In this document: piece after piece, positions 1 to 8,138 of the stretch
How the letters are laid out: each line of letters starts with the position of its first letter
Numbering within the stretch: the stretch's first letter is position 1
Source of the DNA: Brevibacillus porteri
Lineage (GTDB): Bacteria; Bacillota; Bacilli; Brevibacillales; Brevibacillaceae
NCBI RefSeq assembly: GCF_003013475.1
Contig: NZ_PXZO01000043.1
Span: 1 to 42,750, forward strand
Length of the DNA: 42,750 nucleotides
Direction of reading: 5' to 3'
Notes under the pieces: generated by a model
What the model saw: the letters and a program-made list of their open reading frames with translations, nothing else
Databases searched by the model: none
Told to the model about the DNA's origin: nothing
Program-made: the position numbers and the translations under genes

Positions 1-46
1 ACTAAATGGGGTCTTGACCATGTGCTTGCAGGAGGGCTTTTTCTTA

Positions 47-2095
47 TCATGATGAATGTCGTTGGAGAGAGGGACTGTCTTCCGCTCTGAAAAATTTGAT
101 CGCTTGCTCCAGATCCTCAACGATATCTGCCAAACGCAGGGAGTCATCGAGAAATTGCTCCGATAAAGATAAACTTTCTTGATTGGCGGCTACGGCTTGC
201 TGTGTGCCTGATACGACTTGCTGTGCAGACGCAGACAGATTGTCTACCCGCTGTGAAATGGCTTGGCTCTGTGTCGAGATTTTTCCTGTGAGCGTTCTGA
301 TCGATTCAAATTGCGCAGTCAACGCTTCACTGAGCTGGATCGTATTGTGAAAGATAGAAGCAGCCTGGTGTAAGGTTTGAATGCCATTTACAGTAGCGTG
401 ATCGGTCGTTTGCAAGCAGGCGGCTACATGCTCCATTCGTTCTTCCCCTGATTCAATTACCTTTTGAATGCGGGCCGATGCTTCTTCGGTCTGGTCGGAC
501 AGCAAGCGAATCTCGTCTGCTACGACGCTGAAGCCGATTCCGGCTTGTCCAGCCCTGGAAGCTTCGATTCGAGCATTGAAGGACAAAAGTTTGGTTCGCT
601 TGGAGATGGCGGAAATCAGACCGAGCATTTCGTTGATGTCGCTCATGCTTTCTCTCATGGAGGACATGGCATGCATAGAAGCTTTCATATCCTCTGAGAT
701 ACTGTGCATATTTTCTTTTAGCAAATCAATGGAGGTTGCTGCTTTCGCATTTTGCTGACGTGATTCCTGGCTCTGTACGATTGCTTTTTCCATGGAGTCT
801 GTGATTCGAGACATTTCTTGCGTGATGCCGGCCATCGTGGCGTGGATATCATCGATCTGCTCCTGCTGGTTGTCCATTTCTTGGGCAAGTCGCTCTGTTA
901 CGGATACGACTTCTGACTGCATGGCGTGAGAATGGCGAGAGCCTTTTCCCACATGATCGGCTACTTGTTTGACGTCTGAGATGACATACTGGATTTTACC
1001 GATGATCGTCCGGATTTGTTCACTCATTCGATTGAAGCTGTCGGCCAACTGGCGAATTTCATCATTGCTTTGTACGTGCATGGTTTGCAGGAGATCACCC
1101 TCGCTAAAGGCGGACATTTTTTGTTGTGCTTCCTTAATCGGCTTGATGATTCGACGTACGTACACATACAGCATGAGTGCAAGTGCAGCGAGTCCGACGA
1201 GTGAGACGGCCAAAATGGTTAGCTGAAGGCGACGGACCTCTTGCTTTACCTCGGATACCGACTGTGCGACGATCACTCCCCATTTTAGGGAGGGGTCAAA
1301 TTGATAGGAGGCAAAAGAGTCCACTCCATTAATCCTGCTCGGTTCGTAGCCAGATTGACCAGCGATGACGTTTTGCACGATCGCAAGCTCTGAGAGAAGA
1401 GGGCGCTGCAACGCGTAGGACTGATCGGGATGAGCGACCAGCTTGCCTTGTTGATCAACAATCATGGCATATCCAGTTTCCCCTAGTTTAATCTGCCCGA
1501 TGGATTCGCTCAGCTTCGGGACAGAGACAAATGCCACGACGACGCCTACGGGCTCCTCGTCTTCATTGCGCAAAGGGAGTGAGACGGCGATCTTGGGAAA
1601 CTCCGTCTCGGAAAACTGGAAGACATCTGAGACAAAAATCCCCTGGTGTGGTTGATTCAATGCGCCCTCATACCAGTCCATTTTTCGCGGATCGTAGGAA
1701 CTGTCGAGGGGTGATCCTGGAAAGGTTAAATACCGTCCGTCTGTGGTGACGATCTGTAACTCAGAAATCGTAGGATTGCTGGCAGACATATCTGTAAAAA
1801 TGCCAAAGATCTGACTGTTGGTAACCGTGCTGTTTTTATAAGTGGAAGCAAATGATTGCAAGGCGGTTACGATGTCATAGACCCTGCTATGTACTTTCTG
1901 TAGAGCTGCACCTGATGCCTCGTGTAATTGCTGCTTTGTTTTTTCATTAAGCGTGGCTTCGGATTGATAGCTGATGAAGAAAGCGGCGATTGCCATCATG
2001 CAGACTACCATCCCCATAATGCCTGCGAACAGCCTGGTGAAAATTGAACGATAATGAAATGACGAGTGACCCCATAGTTTTCTTATGTCTGGCAT
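47..2095 (-). CDS. Methyl-accepting chemotaxis protein, Cache sensor type
   Basis: Transmembrane chemoreceptor that would signal through CheW/CheA to the flagellar motor. Residues about 22-44 form the first membrane helix. An extracellular double-Cache-like domain follows (about 45-290, with the DPRKMDWYEGA stretch typical of Cache domains). The second helix is at about 291-313, a HAMP domain at about 314-367, and a long helical cytoplasmic signalling domain runs to residue 682. The hairpin tip reads KRTKLLSFNARIEASRAGQA, a recognisable variant of the usual NLLALNAAIEAARAGE core. The start at 2095 has an AAGGGGAG site eight bases upstream. The ligand cannot be told; amino acids and other small organics are common for the family. 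It stands alone, divergent from pstB. Seen: domains and motifs. Inferred: chemotactic role. Confidence 0.95.
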   Translation of the reverse strand: MPDIRKLWGHSSFHYRSIFTRLFAGIMGMVVCMMAIAAFFISYQSEATLNEKTKQQLHEASGAALQKVHSRVYDIVTALQSFASTYKNSTVTNSQIFGIFTDMSASNPTISELQIVTTDGRYLTFPGSPLDSSYDPRKMDWYEGALNQPHQGIFVSDVFQFSETEFPKIAVSLPLRNEDEEPVGVVVAFVSVPKLSESIGQIKLGETGYAMIVDQQGKLVAHPDQSYALQRPLLSELAIVQNVIAGQSGYEPSRINGVDSFASYQFDPSLKWGVIVAQSVSEVKQEVRRLQLTILAVSLVGLAALALMLYVYVRRIIKPIKEAQQKMSAFSEGDLLQTMHVQSNDEIRQLADSFNRMSEQIRTIIGKIQYVISDVKQVADHVGKGSRHSHAMQSEVVSVTERLAQEMDNQQEQIDDIHATMAGITQEMSRITDSMEKAIVQSQESRQQNAKAATSIDLLKENMHSISEDMKASMHAMSSMRESMSDINEMLGLISAISKRTKLLSFNARIEASRAGQAGIGFSVVADEIRLLSDQTEEASARIQKVIESGEERMEHVAACLQTTDHATVNGIQTLHQAASIFHNTIQLSEALTAQFESIRTLTGKISTQSQAISQRVDNLSASAQQVVSGTQQAVAANQESLSLSEQFLDDSLRLADIVEDLEQAIKFFRAEDSPSLQRHSS

Positions 2096-2231
2096 TCATT
2101 GTTCTCCCCTTATTCTTCAAAACGTTCAGCTTCATTGTAGGGGGTACTTAGGGGGGCGTATATGCTTTACCAGCAAGATTTACCATAACTTAATGTAAAA
2201 TGACCTATGTAAAAAGTCCCAAAACAAAAAC

Positions 2232-2285
2232 TTTATCGAAACTTAATAAACATCACACGGAACCCTAACATTGGTGCGCTATAGT
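2232..2285 (+). promoter_or_regulatory. Candidate PhoP-box promoter of pstB
   Basis: Four hexamers spaced exactly 11 bp apart (TTTATC 2232, TTAATA 2243, CACACG 2254, CTAACA 2265) resemble the Bacillus PhoP box (TTHACA repeated with 5-bp gaps). They end nine bases before a good -10 (TATAGT, 2280-2285), and no -35 hexamer is visible. That layout fits a PhoP-activated promoter, but the second and third repeats are degenerate, so this is a proposal. Confidence 0.4.
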
Positions 2286-2329
2286 GGGGAAGTAAAAGGA
2301 CGTAACAATCACGAAGGAGCGAAGACCGT

Positions 2330-3082
2330 ATGAGCGTTATTTCGGTGAGAGAGTTGAATCTCTTCTACGGTAATAAGCAAGCCCTCTATCATATAAATCT
2401 GGATGTAGAGCCTGATTCCATTACAGCATTAATTGGTCCGTCCGGCTGCGGTAAGTCTACATTTTTACGGACGTTGAATCGAATGAACGATTCAGTACCG
2501 AACACCAAAATTACGGGAACGGTAAAAGTGTTCGATGAGGATATTTATAGCTCTCGCGTAGAGGTTGAGCGACTTCGCAAAAATATCGGCATGGTGTTTC
2601 AGCATCCGAATCCTTTTCCGAAGAGCATCTATGACAACATCACGTACGGGCCGAGACTCCATGGCATGAACGATCGTAACAAGCTGGACGAGTTGGTAGA
2701 GACAAGCCTCAAGGCAGCAGCCCTTTGGGATGAAGTGAAGGATGTACTGAAAAAGCCAGCAACAGGGCTTTCGGGTGGGCAGCAGCAACGCCTCTGTATC
2801 GCACGGGCACTCGCTGTTCAGCCACAGATCATTTTGATGGATGAGCCAACCTCTGCCCTTGACCCGATTTCTACTGCGAAAATCGAAGAGCTGTTGGAAG
2901 AGCTGAAGAGCCGTTATACGATTGTAATCGTGACGCACAACATGCAGCAGGCAGCTCGTATTTCGGATAAGACTGCGTTTTTCTTGAATGGAGAGCTAGT
3001 CGAGTTTGACAGTACCCCGACGATCTTCCAAAATCCTCGTGACAAAAGAACAGAAGATTACATTACCGGACGTTTCGGATAA
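2330..3082 (+). CDS. pstB: Phosphate ABC transporter ATP-binding protein PstB
   Basis: ATPase subunit of the high-affinity phosphate importer PstSCAB, acting at the inner face of the membrane. It is 250 residues, normal for the family. Walker A is GPSGCGKST (36-44), the signature is LSGGQQQR, Walker B is [11 protein letters not shown], and the PstB-typical stretch [15 protein letters not shown] is present. The start has an AAGGAG site (cgaaggagcg) upstream. It is unusual in standing alone: no pstS, pstC or pstA lies in the window, and the upstream neighbour is a divergent chemoreceptor. Either the permease genes are elsewhere or this is an extra ATPase. Its last codons and terminator are duplicated at 5593-5670. 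Confidence 0.97.
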   Translation: MSVISVRELNLFYGNKQALYHINLDVEPDSITALIGPSGCGKSTFLRTLNRMNDSVPNTKITGTVKVFDEDIYSSRVEVERLRKNIGMVFQHPNPFPKSIYDNITYGPRLHGMNDRNKLDELVETSLKAAALWDEVKDVLKKPATGLSGGQQQRLCIARALAVQPQIILMDEPTSALDPISTAKIEELLEELKSRYTIVIVTHNMQQAARISDKTAFFLNGELVEFDSTPTIFQNPRDKRTEDYITGRFG

Positions 3083-3136
3083 TTCAATAAGCATGAAGGT
3101 AGGAGAGCGGACTTTTCGAGGTCCGCTCTTTTTGAT
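3061..3136 (+). repeat. Direct repeat copy 1 (pstB 3' end plus terminator)
   Basis: This segment contains the last codons of pstB, a short spacer and its terminator. It matches 5593-5670 with a perfect 20-bp block (3061-3080 against 5593-5612), a diverged 17-18 bp spacer, and a perfect block of about 28 bp starting GGTAGGAGAGCGG (3098 against 5631). Homology starts near the last pstB codons and stops at the end of the T-tract. Confidence 0.85.
3102..3134 (+). terminator. Rho-independent terminator of pstB
   Basis: Stem AGAGCGGAC (3104-3112) / GTCCGCTCT (3121-3129) with an 8-nt loop, followed by T residues. Confidence 0.9.
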
Positions 3137-3147
3137 TTTAAAAGCGT

Positions 3148-3486
3148 TTATAAATGTAACCCAAATCTCTTTAATTCAATGAAAATACCTTCCAATCGTT
3201 TCCCTTTCTCCGTTAACGTATATTCCACGCGCGGAGGAACCTCTGGAAACACCTTCCTCTCCAATATGCCGTGCTCCTCCAATTCCTTCAGTCTGAGCGA
3301 CAGTGTTTTGGGACTAATCCCATCCATGGATTTCAGCAGGTCGCTGAAACGCAGCGTTCCTTCGATAAGCAGGTCCCGAATGATTAAAAAGGTCCATTTG
3401 GTCCCGATTACGTCAAGCGTCTTGGCAATGGGGCAAGGCTGGCCCGGGGTTCCTTTGTTCAGTTCGATTGGCTCAAGAACATTCAT
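3148..3486 (-). CDS. HxlR-family winged-helix transcriptional regulator
   Basis: DNA-binding regulator of the HxlR/YodB/HypR family, 112 residues. The winged helix covers about residues 18-105: CPIAKTLDVIGTKW, then LRFSDLLKSMDGISPKTLSLRLKELEEHG, and the wing PPRVEYTLTEKGK. The only cysteine is Cys18 near the N-terminus, roughly where YodB and HypR of B. subtilis carry the thiol that senses quinones, diamide or hypochlorite; family knowledge suggests redox or electrophile control. The start at 3486 is chosen because GGAGG lies eight bases upstream; a 17-residue longer frame lacks such a site. It is divergent from the SnoaL-MdaB-SDR genes, which it probably controls. Confidence 0.93.
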   Translation of the reverse strand: MNVLEPIELNKGTPGQPCPIAKTLDVIGTKWTFLIIRDLLIEGTLRFSDLLKSMDGISPKTLSLRLKELEEHGILERKVFPEVPPRVEYTLTEKGKRLEGIFIELKRFGLHL

Positions 3487-3571
3487 CGGAATATCCTCCA
3501 AATATTTTTTAGGATTCTTTGGCCTAGTATAGCGCAATACTATCTTTTCGGAAACTATATGAATTAAATAT

Positions 3572-3597
3572 CACTACTTCCACAAATGAAGTTAGTG
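3572..3597. promoter_or_regulatory. Candidate HxlR operator in the divergent intergenic region
   Basis: Inverted repeat CACTACTTC (3572-3580) / GAAGTTAGTG (3588-3597), with one unpaired base. A further half-site TACTTCCAC occurs in direct orientation at about 3575 and 3623. It sits between the hxlR-type gene and the divergent operon and near a T/A-rich -10-like stretch (TATAAAT, about 3607), as expected for an autoregulatory HxlR site. Confidence 0.45.
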
Positions 3598-3658
3598 TAT
3601 TTACAATATAAATGTGAACCGATACTTCCACTCTAAATAAGGAGTTGATCCGAACAAC

Positions 3659-4282
3659 ATGATTCCACGCACCAAAAAAATGAGTTCGATAGCTGGTATT
3701 GCTGTCATCTTAGGGACGATGCTGTTCACAACAGCATGCGCTACTGATTCGAAAACGTCTGCTTATGATAAACAAACGCCTGTGTTGTCCGCCAAGACAG
3801 ACGTCCAACTATTGAAGGATCTTCCTCAACCCGTTTCGATGACGATTGATTCCTCATTGGATTCAACGAAAGCTACCGAAATGGTACAGGCTGCTCAACG
3901 TTTCTACGGATTCTGGAACACTGGGAATGAGGAGCTCGTTGCACAAACCGTTTCCCCAAGCTTCATTGATAACACATTGCCGAAAGGAAGACCTCAAGGC
4001 CCCGATGGCTTGTTATTCGCTTCCCGCAACTTCCGTAAAGCAGTTCCCGACTTGCAATGCAAGATTGAGGATTTACTGGTAGTGGGGGACAAGGTGACAG
4101 CTCGTCTTTCCTTTACGGGTACGAGCAAAGGCGAGTTTATGGGAAAACCTTTGACCGGGAAGCCCATTCAATTTATGGCGATCGATGTTTTGCGCATCAA
4201 GGATGGGAAGCTCGTTGAGGACTGGCACCTGGAAGACAATTTGACTTTTATGCAACAAATTGGCGTCGTAAAGGAGATGTAA
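3659..4282 (+). CDS. SnoaL-like (ester cyclase family) lipoprotein
   Basis: Exported lipoprotein with a SnoaL/NTF2-like cone domain, 207 residues. The N-terminus has a basic start, a hydrophobic segment and a lipobox ending in TTAC (Cys27). The domain covers about residues 68-205: AQRFYGFWNTGNEELVAQTVSPSF, then FRKAVPDLQCKIEDLLVVGDKVTARLSFTGTSKGEF and IDVLRIKDGKLVEDWHLED, the pattern of ester-cyclase/SnoaL proteins. Such domains bind small hydrophobic polyketide- or quinone-like molecules; the substrate here is unknown. The start has AAGGAG 14 bases upstream, rather far. It is first in a three-gene cluster; the next gene begins four bases after its stop codon. Confidence 0.85.
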   Translation: MIPRTKKMSSIAGIAVILGTMLFTTACATDSKTSAYDKQTPVLSAKTDVQLLKDLPQPVSMTIDSSLDSTKATEMVQAAQRFYGFWNTGNEELVAQTVSPSFIDNTLPKGRPQGPDGLLFASRNFRKAVPDLQCKIEDLLVVGDKVTARLSFTGTSKGEFMGKPLTGKPIQFMAIDVLRIKDGKLVEDWHLEDNLTFMQQIGVVKEM

Positions 4283-4285
4283 AAA

Positions 4286-4837
4286 ATGAAAAAAATCCTA
4301 ATCATCAATGGTCACCAAAAATATGGCTCATCAGAGGGGAAACTGAACCAAACGTTTACGGATCATATGGTGAGTCTGCTCGAAAAAGAGAACCATGTAC
4401 GAACTACCATTATTCAAAACGGATACCAAATCGAAGAAGAGCACGAGAAATTTCTCTGGGCAGATATGGTCATTTATCAAACACCCATCTACTGGTTCAG
4501 TGTCCCTGGGTTAATGAAAACATATATGGATGAAGTATATGCCTACGGCTTGTTTTTCAAGGGGGCTAATCAGTACGGAAGAGGCGGTTTATTAACCGGC
4601 AAAAAATATATGTTCTCAACGACTTGGAATGCTCCAGAAAAAGCATTTAACGATCCAACCCAATTTTTTAAAGGGGAAAGCTTGGAAGATGCAATCAGCC
4701 ATTTGCACCGCGTACAGGAATTTTTGGGCATGCAACCTGTAAAGAGCTTTGCTTGCTATGACGTCATCAAAAACCCGCAGATCGAGCGATTTGTATCCGA
4801 ACTCGAGGCGCATCTCAAACAAGTATTGAGTTTTTAA
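4286..4837 (+). CDS. NAD(P)H oxidoreductase, MdaB/flavodoxin-like family
   Basis: Flavodoxin-fold FMN/FAD oxidoreductase, probably an NAD(P)H:quinone reductase of the MdaB type. Residues 3-25 form the first strand and flavin-phosphate loop (ILIINGHQKYGSSEGKLN). Residues about 64-86 (QTPIYWFSVPGLMKTYMDEVY) are the family signature around the flavin. The STTWNAP stretch and the C-terminal helix also fit. Length (183) is slightly below E. coli MdaB. Its ribosome site (AAGGAG) lies inside the end of the upstream gene, so the two are translated from one message. With a divergent HxlR regulator, a role in two-electron reduction of quinones or other electrophiles is likely. Confidence 0.88.
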   Translation: MKKILIINGHQKYGSSEGKLNQTFTDHMVSLLEKENHVRTTIIQNGYQIEEEHEKFLWADMVIYQTPIYWFSVPGLMKTYMDEVYAYGLFFKGANQYGRGGLLTGKKYMFSTTWNAPEKAFNDPTQFFKGESLEDAISHLHRVQEFLGMQPVKSFACYDVIKNPQIERFVSELEAHLKQVLSF

Positions 4838-4871
4838 ATGAATATCTCAAAGTAAGGGGAGAGATTCTATC

Positions 4872-5585
4872 ATGTTGCACAATCAAAAGATAGTCATCAT
4901 CGGCGGAAGCTCCGGAATTGGTTTGGAGACAGCCAAACAGGCAGTAGCGCTAGGAGCAGAAGTGATCATTGCCAGCCGTTCCGAAGATAAATTGCAAAAG
5001 GCAAAAGAGAGTCTGGGCTCCAAAGCCTCGGCGTATACGCTGGATACCACCGATGAGCAGCAAGTTCAGGCCTTTTTTGAAAAAGTAGGCGCATTTGATC
5101 ATCTGGTCGTCAGTGCGGCTGAAACATCTGGCGGTTCATTCCTTCAAACGGATACAGCCCAAGCACGGAAGCTGTTTGACAACAAATTTTGGGGCCAATA
5201 CTACGCGGCGAAGTACGGAGCGCCGAAGATTTCAACAAACGGTTCCATCACCTTATTCTCCGGAGTCGTCGCCTACAAAGCGATGATTGGTTCGTCTGCG
5301 CTCGGCGCAGTCAATGCGGCCGTTTCGAATCTGGGGCAAACCCTCGCCTTGGAACTAGCACCAATCCGAGTGAATATCGTTTCACCTGGCATTATTGATA
5401 CGCCATCACGCAGTAAAATGCCTGAAGATGTGCGCGATAATTTCTATGCAACATTGGCAGACAAGCTCCCTGTGAAACGAGTTGGACAAGCACAAGACGT
5501 CGCACAAAGCGTACTATACCTGCTCCAAAATAGTTTTGTAACCGGCACTGTTCTTCATGTAGAAGGTGGCCACATTTTACTTTAA
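4872..5585 (+). CDS. Atypical SDR-family protein lacking the YxxxK catalytic pair
   Basis: Rossmann-fold short-chain dehydrogenase/reductase, 237 residues. The cofactor loop GGSSGIG (11-17) and the Arg of IASRSED (favouring NADP) are intact, as is the SPGIIDTP segment. The catalytic region is unusual: Ser130 is present, but the positions normally filled by Tyr and Lys read L144 and N148 ([10 protein letters not shown] instead of YxxxKAAV). Classical proton relay chemistry is therefore not expected. Either other residues act, such as the nearby YK in VVAYKAM, or it binds cofactor or substrate without catalysis. It is last in the module; its stop codon lies eight bases before repeat copy 2. GGGGAG precedes the start. 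Confidence 0.9.
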   Translation: MLHNQKIVIIGGSSGIGLETAKQAVALGAEVIIASRSEDKLQKAKESLGSKASAYTLDTTDEQQVQAFFEKVGAFDHLVVSAAETSGGSFLQTDTAQARKLFDNKFWGQYYAAKYGAPKISTNGSITLFSGVVAYKAMIGSSALGAVNAAVSNLGQTLALELAPIRVNIVSPGIIDTPSRSKMPEDVRDNFYATLADKLPVKRVGQAQDVAQSVLYLLQNSFVTGTVLHVEGGHILL

Positions 5586-5592
5586 AGGATTC

Positions 5593-5670
5593 CATTACCG
5601 GACGTTTCGGATCATTTTAATTTGTAGTATGGTAGGAGAGCGGACTTTTCGAGGTCCGTTCTTTTTGGTT
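5593..5670 (+). repeat. Direct repeat copy 2 (remnant of pstB 3' end plus terminator)
   Basis: Second copy of 3061-3136, starting eight bases after the SDR stop codon. The codons for the last PstB residues (ITGRFG) can still be read, but the stop has become TCA. The terminator stem survives with one G-T pair (5637-5645 / 5654-5662). No other part of pstB is present. Confidence 0.85.
5635..5668 (+). terminator. Terminator after the SDR gene (duplicated pstB terminator)
   Basis: Stem AGAGCGGAC / GTCCGTTCT with a T-rich tail. It now ends the SnoaL-MdaB-SDR transcript and lies just upstream of the arsB ribosome site. Confidence 0.8.
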
Positions 5671-5691
5671 TTTGGAAAGGAGATACATGCA

Positions 5692-6984
5692 ATGGTTTGG
5701 ATTTCATTTTTTCTTTTTCTGATCACGTTGACATTGGTCATCTGGCAACCGCGGGGGCTGTCGATTGGGTATCCGGCTGTCGGAGGAGCACTGTTGGCTT
5801 TGGCGATCGGGGTAGTCACAATAGCGGATGTCGCAGAGGTCACCTCGATTGTCTGGAATGCAACGCTCGCCTTAATCGGAATTATCATCATTTCACTTGT
5901 ATTGGACGAAATCGGTTTTTTTGAATGGGCTGCGCTCCATATGGCTCGATTTGCAAAAGGGAATGGGCGGCTTATGTTCGTTTATGTCATCCTGCTTGGT
6001 TCACTCGTATCTGCCTTGTTTACGAATGATGGGGCAGCCTTGATCCTGACACCGATTGTATTGGCACAGGTGCGGGCACTAAAGCTGGATGGGAAAACGG
6101 TTTTGGCATTTGTCATGGCGAGCGGATTCATTGCTGATACGAGTTCTTTGCCCTTTGTGATTAGCAATCTGGTGAATATTGTTTCAGCTGACTATTTTGA
6201 TATTGGCTTTGCTGCGTATGCGGCCAAAATGATCATTCCGACTTTGTTTTCGATTGGTGGAAGTCTGCTGGTTTTGTACCTATATTTTCGCAAAAGCATC
6301 CCGGCGCAGATTGATCTTTCCCATCTGAAAAATCCGGAGGAAGCGATTCGCGACCACAGAATGTTTCGCTTGGCGTGGCCGATTCTTGCGGTCTTGTTGA
6401 TTGGTTTTTTTATGAGCGAGTCCATCCATACGCCCGTTTCTATCATTATTGCGGGGGCAGCTATCATTTTTTGCCTGGCTGCAAGAAAAAGTGAAGCGAT
6501 CGCTATGCGGCGGATTATGAAAGAAGCGCCGTGGGTAGTCGTTGTTTTCTCGATCGGCATGTATGTCGTGGTGTGGGGGCTGCACAACGCGAGATTGACT
6601 GACTTGGTCAAGGACACCTTGGATTGGTTTATGGCGCATGGGTTATTGGCAACGACCTTGGGAACAGGCTTTCTCGCTGCTGTTCTTTCCTCTGTCATGA
6701 ACAACCTTCCGACAGTGATGTTCAACGCACTCGCGATTGCCGGGACACAGGCAGACGGATTGTTGCGGGAAGCCATGATCTACGCGAATGTGATCGGGAG
6801 CGATTTGGGGCCGAAAATGACTCCGATTGGATCACTGGCGACCTTACTCTGGTTGCATGTTTTGGGACGTAAAGACGTGACAATTACGTGGGGACAGTAC
6901 TTTCGGACGGGGGTTATTTTGACCGTACCGACATTGACGGTAACCTTGCTTGGATTGTATTTGACGTTAGTTTATTTTTCATAG
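5692..6984 (+). CDS. arsB: Arsenite efflux permease ArsB (ArsB/NhaD superfamily)
   Basis: Polytopic membrane transporter that expels arsenite or antimonite. The protein is 430 residues, almost the length of E. coli ArsB (429), and can be followed against it from memory throughout: [13 protein letters not shown] near the N-terminus, [83 protein letters not shown] and [20 protein letters not shown]. About 11-12 membrane helices. The ATG at 5692 is chosen because AAAGGAG is nine bases upstream; the open frame to the left runs through repeat copy 2. No arsC or arsA is adjacent. The nearest ArsR-type gene is at 9841. Confidence 0.95.
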   Translation: MVWISFFLFLITLTLVIWQPRGLSIGYPAVGGALLALAIGVVTIADVAEVTSIVWNATLALIGIIIISLVLDEIGFFEWAALHMARFAKGNGRLMFVYVILLGSLVSALFTNDGAALILTPIVLAQVRALKLDGKTVLAFVMASGFIADTSSLPFVISNLVNIVSADYFDIGFAAYAAKMIIPTLFSIGGSLLVLYLYFRKSIPAQIDLSHLKNPEEAIRDHRMFRLAWPILAVLLIGFFMSESIHTPVSIIIAGAAIIFCLAARKSEAIAMRRIMKEAPWVVVVFSIGMYVVVWGLHNARLTDLVKDTLDWFMAHGLLATTLGTGFLAAVLSSVMNNLPTVMFNALAIAGTQADGLLREAMIYANVIGSDLGPKMTPIGSLATLLWLHVLGRKDVTITWGQYFRTGVILTVPTLTVTLLGLYLTLVYFS

Positions 6985-6994
6985 GGAATGAAAA

Positions 6995-7025
6995 GCCTGC
7001 TGGTTAATAGTCAGCAGGTTTTTTC
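6995..7025 (+). terminator. Rho-independent terminator of arsB
   Basis: Stem CCTGCTG (6996-7002) / CAGCAGG (7012-7018), followed by six T. Confidence 0.92.
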
Positions 7026-7118
7026 TATTCATCACGCTGCTTGAGTGAAATAGGCAGAATAGGACCTGGCACGGACGGAAAAAATAGGCACAACGTACGT
7101 AAAAAGGAGGATGTTTCC

Positions 7119-7508
7119 ATGTGGCATGGCTGGCCGATCGAACGCGTACTGATACTTTTTGCTGGATTGGCGTTTGCCCTGATTGCGGTTCAGGTCACGC
7201 TTTTTCACTCCAGACAAAACTTCCGACATTGGGCAATGTGGATTCCCGTGCTTGAGCTCCCTGTATTTGCGGTTACTGCTATTGTTTTATCGTTTGTGAA
7301 TGCGGGTTGGCTGCGTTGGGTGTTTGCTTTGATGATGGTGGTCGGTATGGCTGGTGGTTTGTACGGGGCCTATTTGCATACGGTCGGGGTTGGGCAGCGT
7401 GTGGGAGGTTATTCGCAAGGTCAAAATTTTCTCGTCGGTCCTCCTGTGATTCTTCCATTACTGATCACCGCAATGTCAGCATTAGGGCTTCTTGCGCTGT
7501 TTTGGTAA
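7119..7508 (+). CDS. Small membrane protein of a dehydrogenase operon
   Basis: Unrecognised 129-residue integral membrane protein with four predicted helices (about 10-28, 38-60, 66-90 and 108-128) and a short soluble loop HTVGVGQRVGGYSQGQ before the last one. The ATG at 7119 follows AAAAAGGAGG; the longer open frame starting at 7041 has no such site. It precedes, by 27 bases, a gluconate-dehydrogenase-subunit-3-like gene that itself overlaps a GMC flavoprotein gene, so it may anchor or assist that enzyme. This is inference from the operon only. Confidence 0.8.
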   Translation: MWHGWPIERVLILFAGLAFALIAVQVTLFHSRQNFRHWAMWIPVLELPVFAVTAIVLSFVNAGWLRWVFALMMVVGMAGGLYGAYLHTVGVGQRVGGYSQGQNFLVGPPVILPLLITAMSALGLLALFW

Positions 7509-7535
7509 AAATCGTTTTCGAAGGGGTGAGAGGAC

Positions 7536-8138
7536 ATGGAGAAGCCTGGACGTTACCCATCCTATGATGTTTGGGACCAGCATACAGAGTGGGATGCTCA
7601 CACAAGGAAAGTAGTAGGGGCCAGACGAATGCCCGCGATTGCCAATCAATTTTTTACGAAGCCTGAATCCTTGCTCTTACAGACAGTTGTAGGCGTATTG
7701 GTCCATGATCACCGTTTGGAGGTGCTGACCTTTGTGGTCGAGCATCTGGATAATACGACGGCTAGTAATATTGGCGAGTCGCAACGAAAGGTCGGAGTTC
7801 CACCCCAAAAAGAGCTCTATCGCTCGGGCTTGAAAGGGATTGATGCGGAGAGTCATGCCGCTTATGGAACTGATTTTGTTGCGTTGAAGCTAGACCAGCA
7901 GGAAGCCGTTCTTCAGCACGTCGCGAATGGGGGTATCCAAAACCAGGAGGCGTGGACAAACATGGCTCCCGCAGATTTTTTCAAGCGATTGCTGCATGAC
8001 ACAGTCAGTGCGTACTATTCACATCCGTTGGTTTGGTCGGATATCGGCTACGGCGGACCTGCTTATCCGCGCGGCTATGTACGGGTGGAAAAAGGATTGA
8101 CGGACCCATGGGAGGCAAAAGCAAATGACGAGTCATGA
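7536..8138 (+). CDS. Gluconate 2-dehydrogenase subunit 3 family protein
   Basis: 200-residue partner subunit of a membrane-associated flavin dehydrogenase. The pattern FTKPESLLLQTVVGVLVHD, FVVEHLDNTTASN, then GIDAESHAAYGTDFVALKLDQQEAVLQHVANG and FFKRLLHDTVSAYYSHPLVWSDIGYGGPAYPRGY matches the family, whose C-terminal half packs against the GMC subunit. No Tat or Sec signal is visible, whereas Gram-negative members are usually exported by Tat. The downstream GMC gene starts 14 bases before this stop codon, so the two are translationally coupled and probably made in fixed ratio. Confidence 0.87.
   Translation: MEKPGRYPSYDVWDQHTEWDAHTRKVVGARRMPAIANQFFTKPESLLLQTVVGVLVHDHRLEVLTFVVEHLDNTTASNIGESQRKVGVPPQKELYRSGLKGIDAESHAAYGTDFVALKLDQQEAVLQHVANGGIQNQEAWTNMAPADFFKRLLHDTVSAYYSHPLVWSDIGYGGPAYPRGYVRVEKGLTDPWEAKANDES

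Noticed and set aside
3061..5670. Site-specific att sites for the pstB-flanked module
   Set aside because: The repeats are long and diverged and there is no integrase or excisionase inside; recombination or capture is a better description.
5566..5691. 42-residue N-terminal extension of ArsB
   Set aside because: The frame runs through repeat copy 2 and its terminator; ATG 5692 has a good ribosome site and matches known ArsB length.
6192..6776. Antisense open frames over arsB
   Set aside because: Shadows of a hydrophobic coding sequence; arsB itself is certain.
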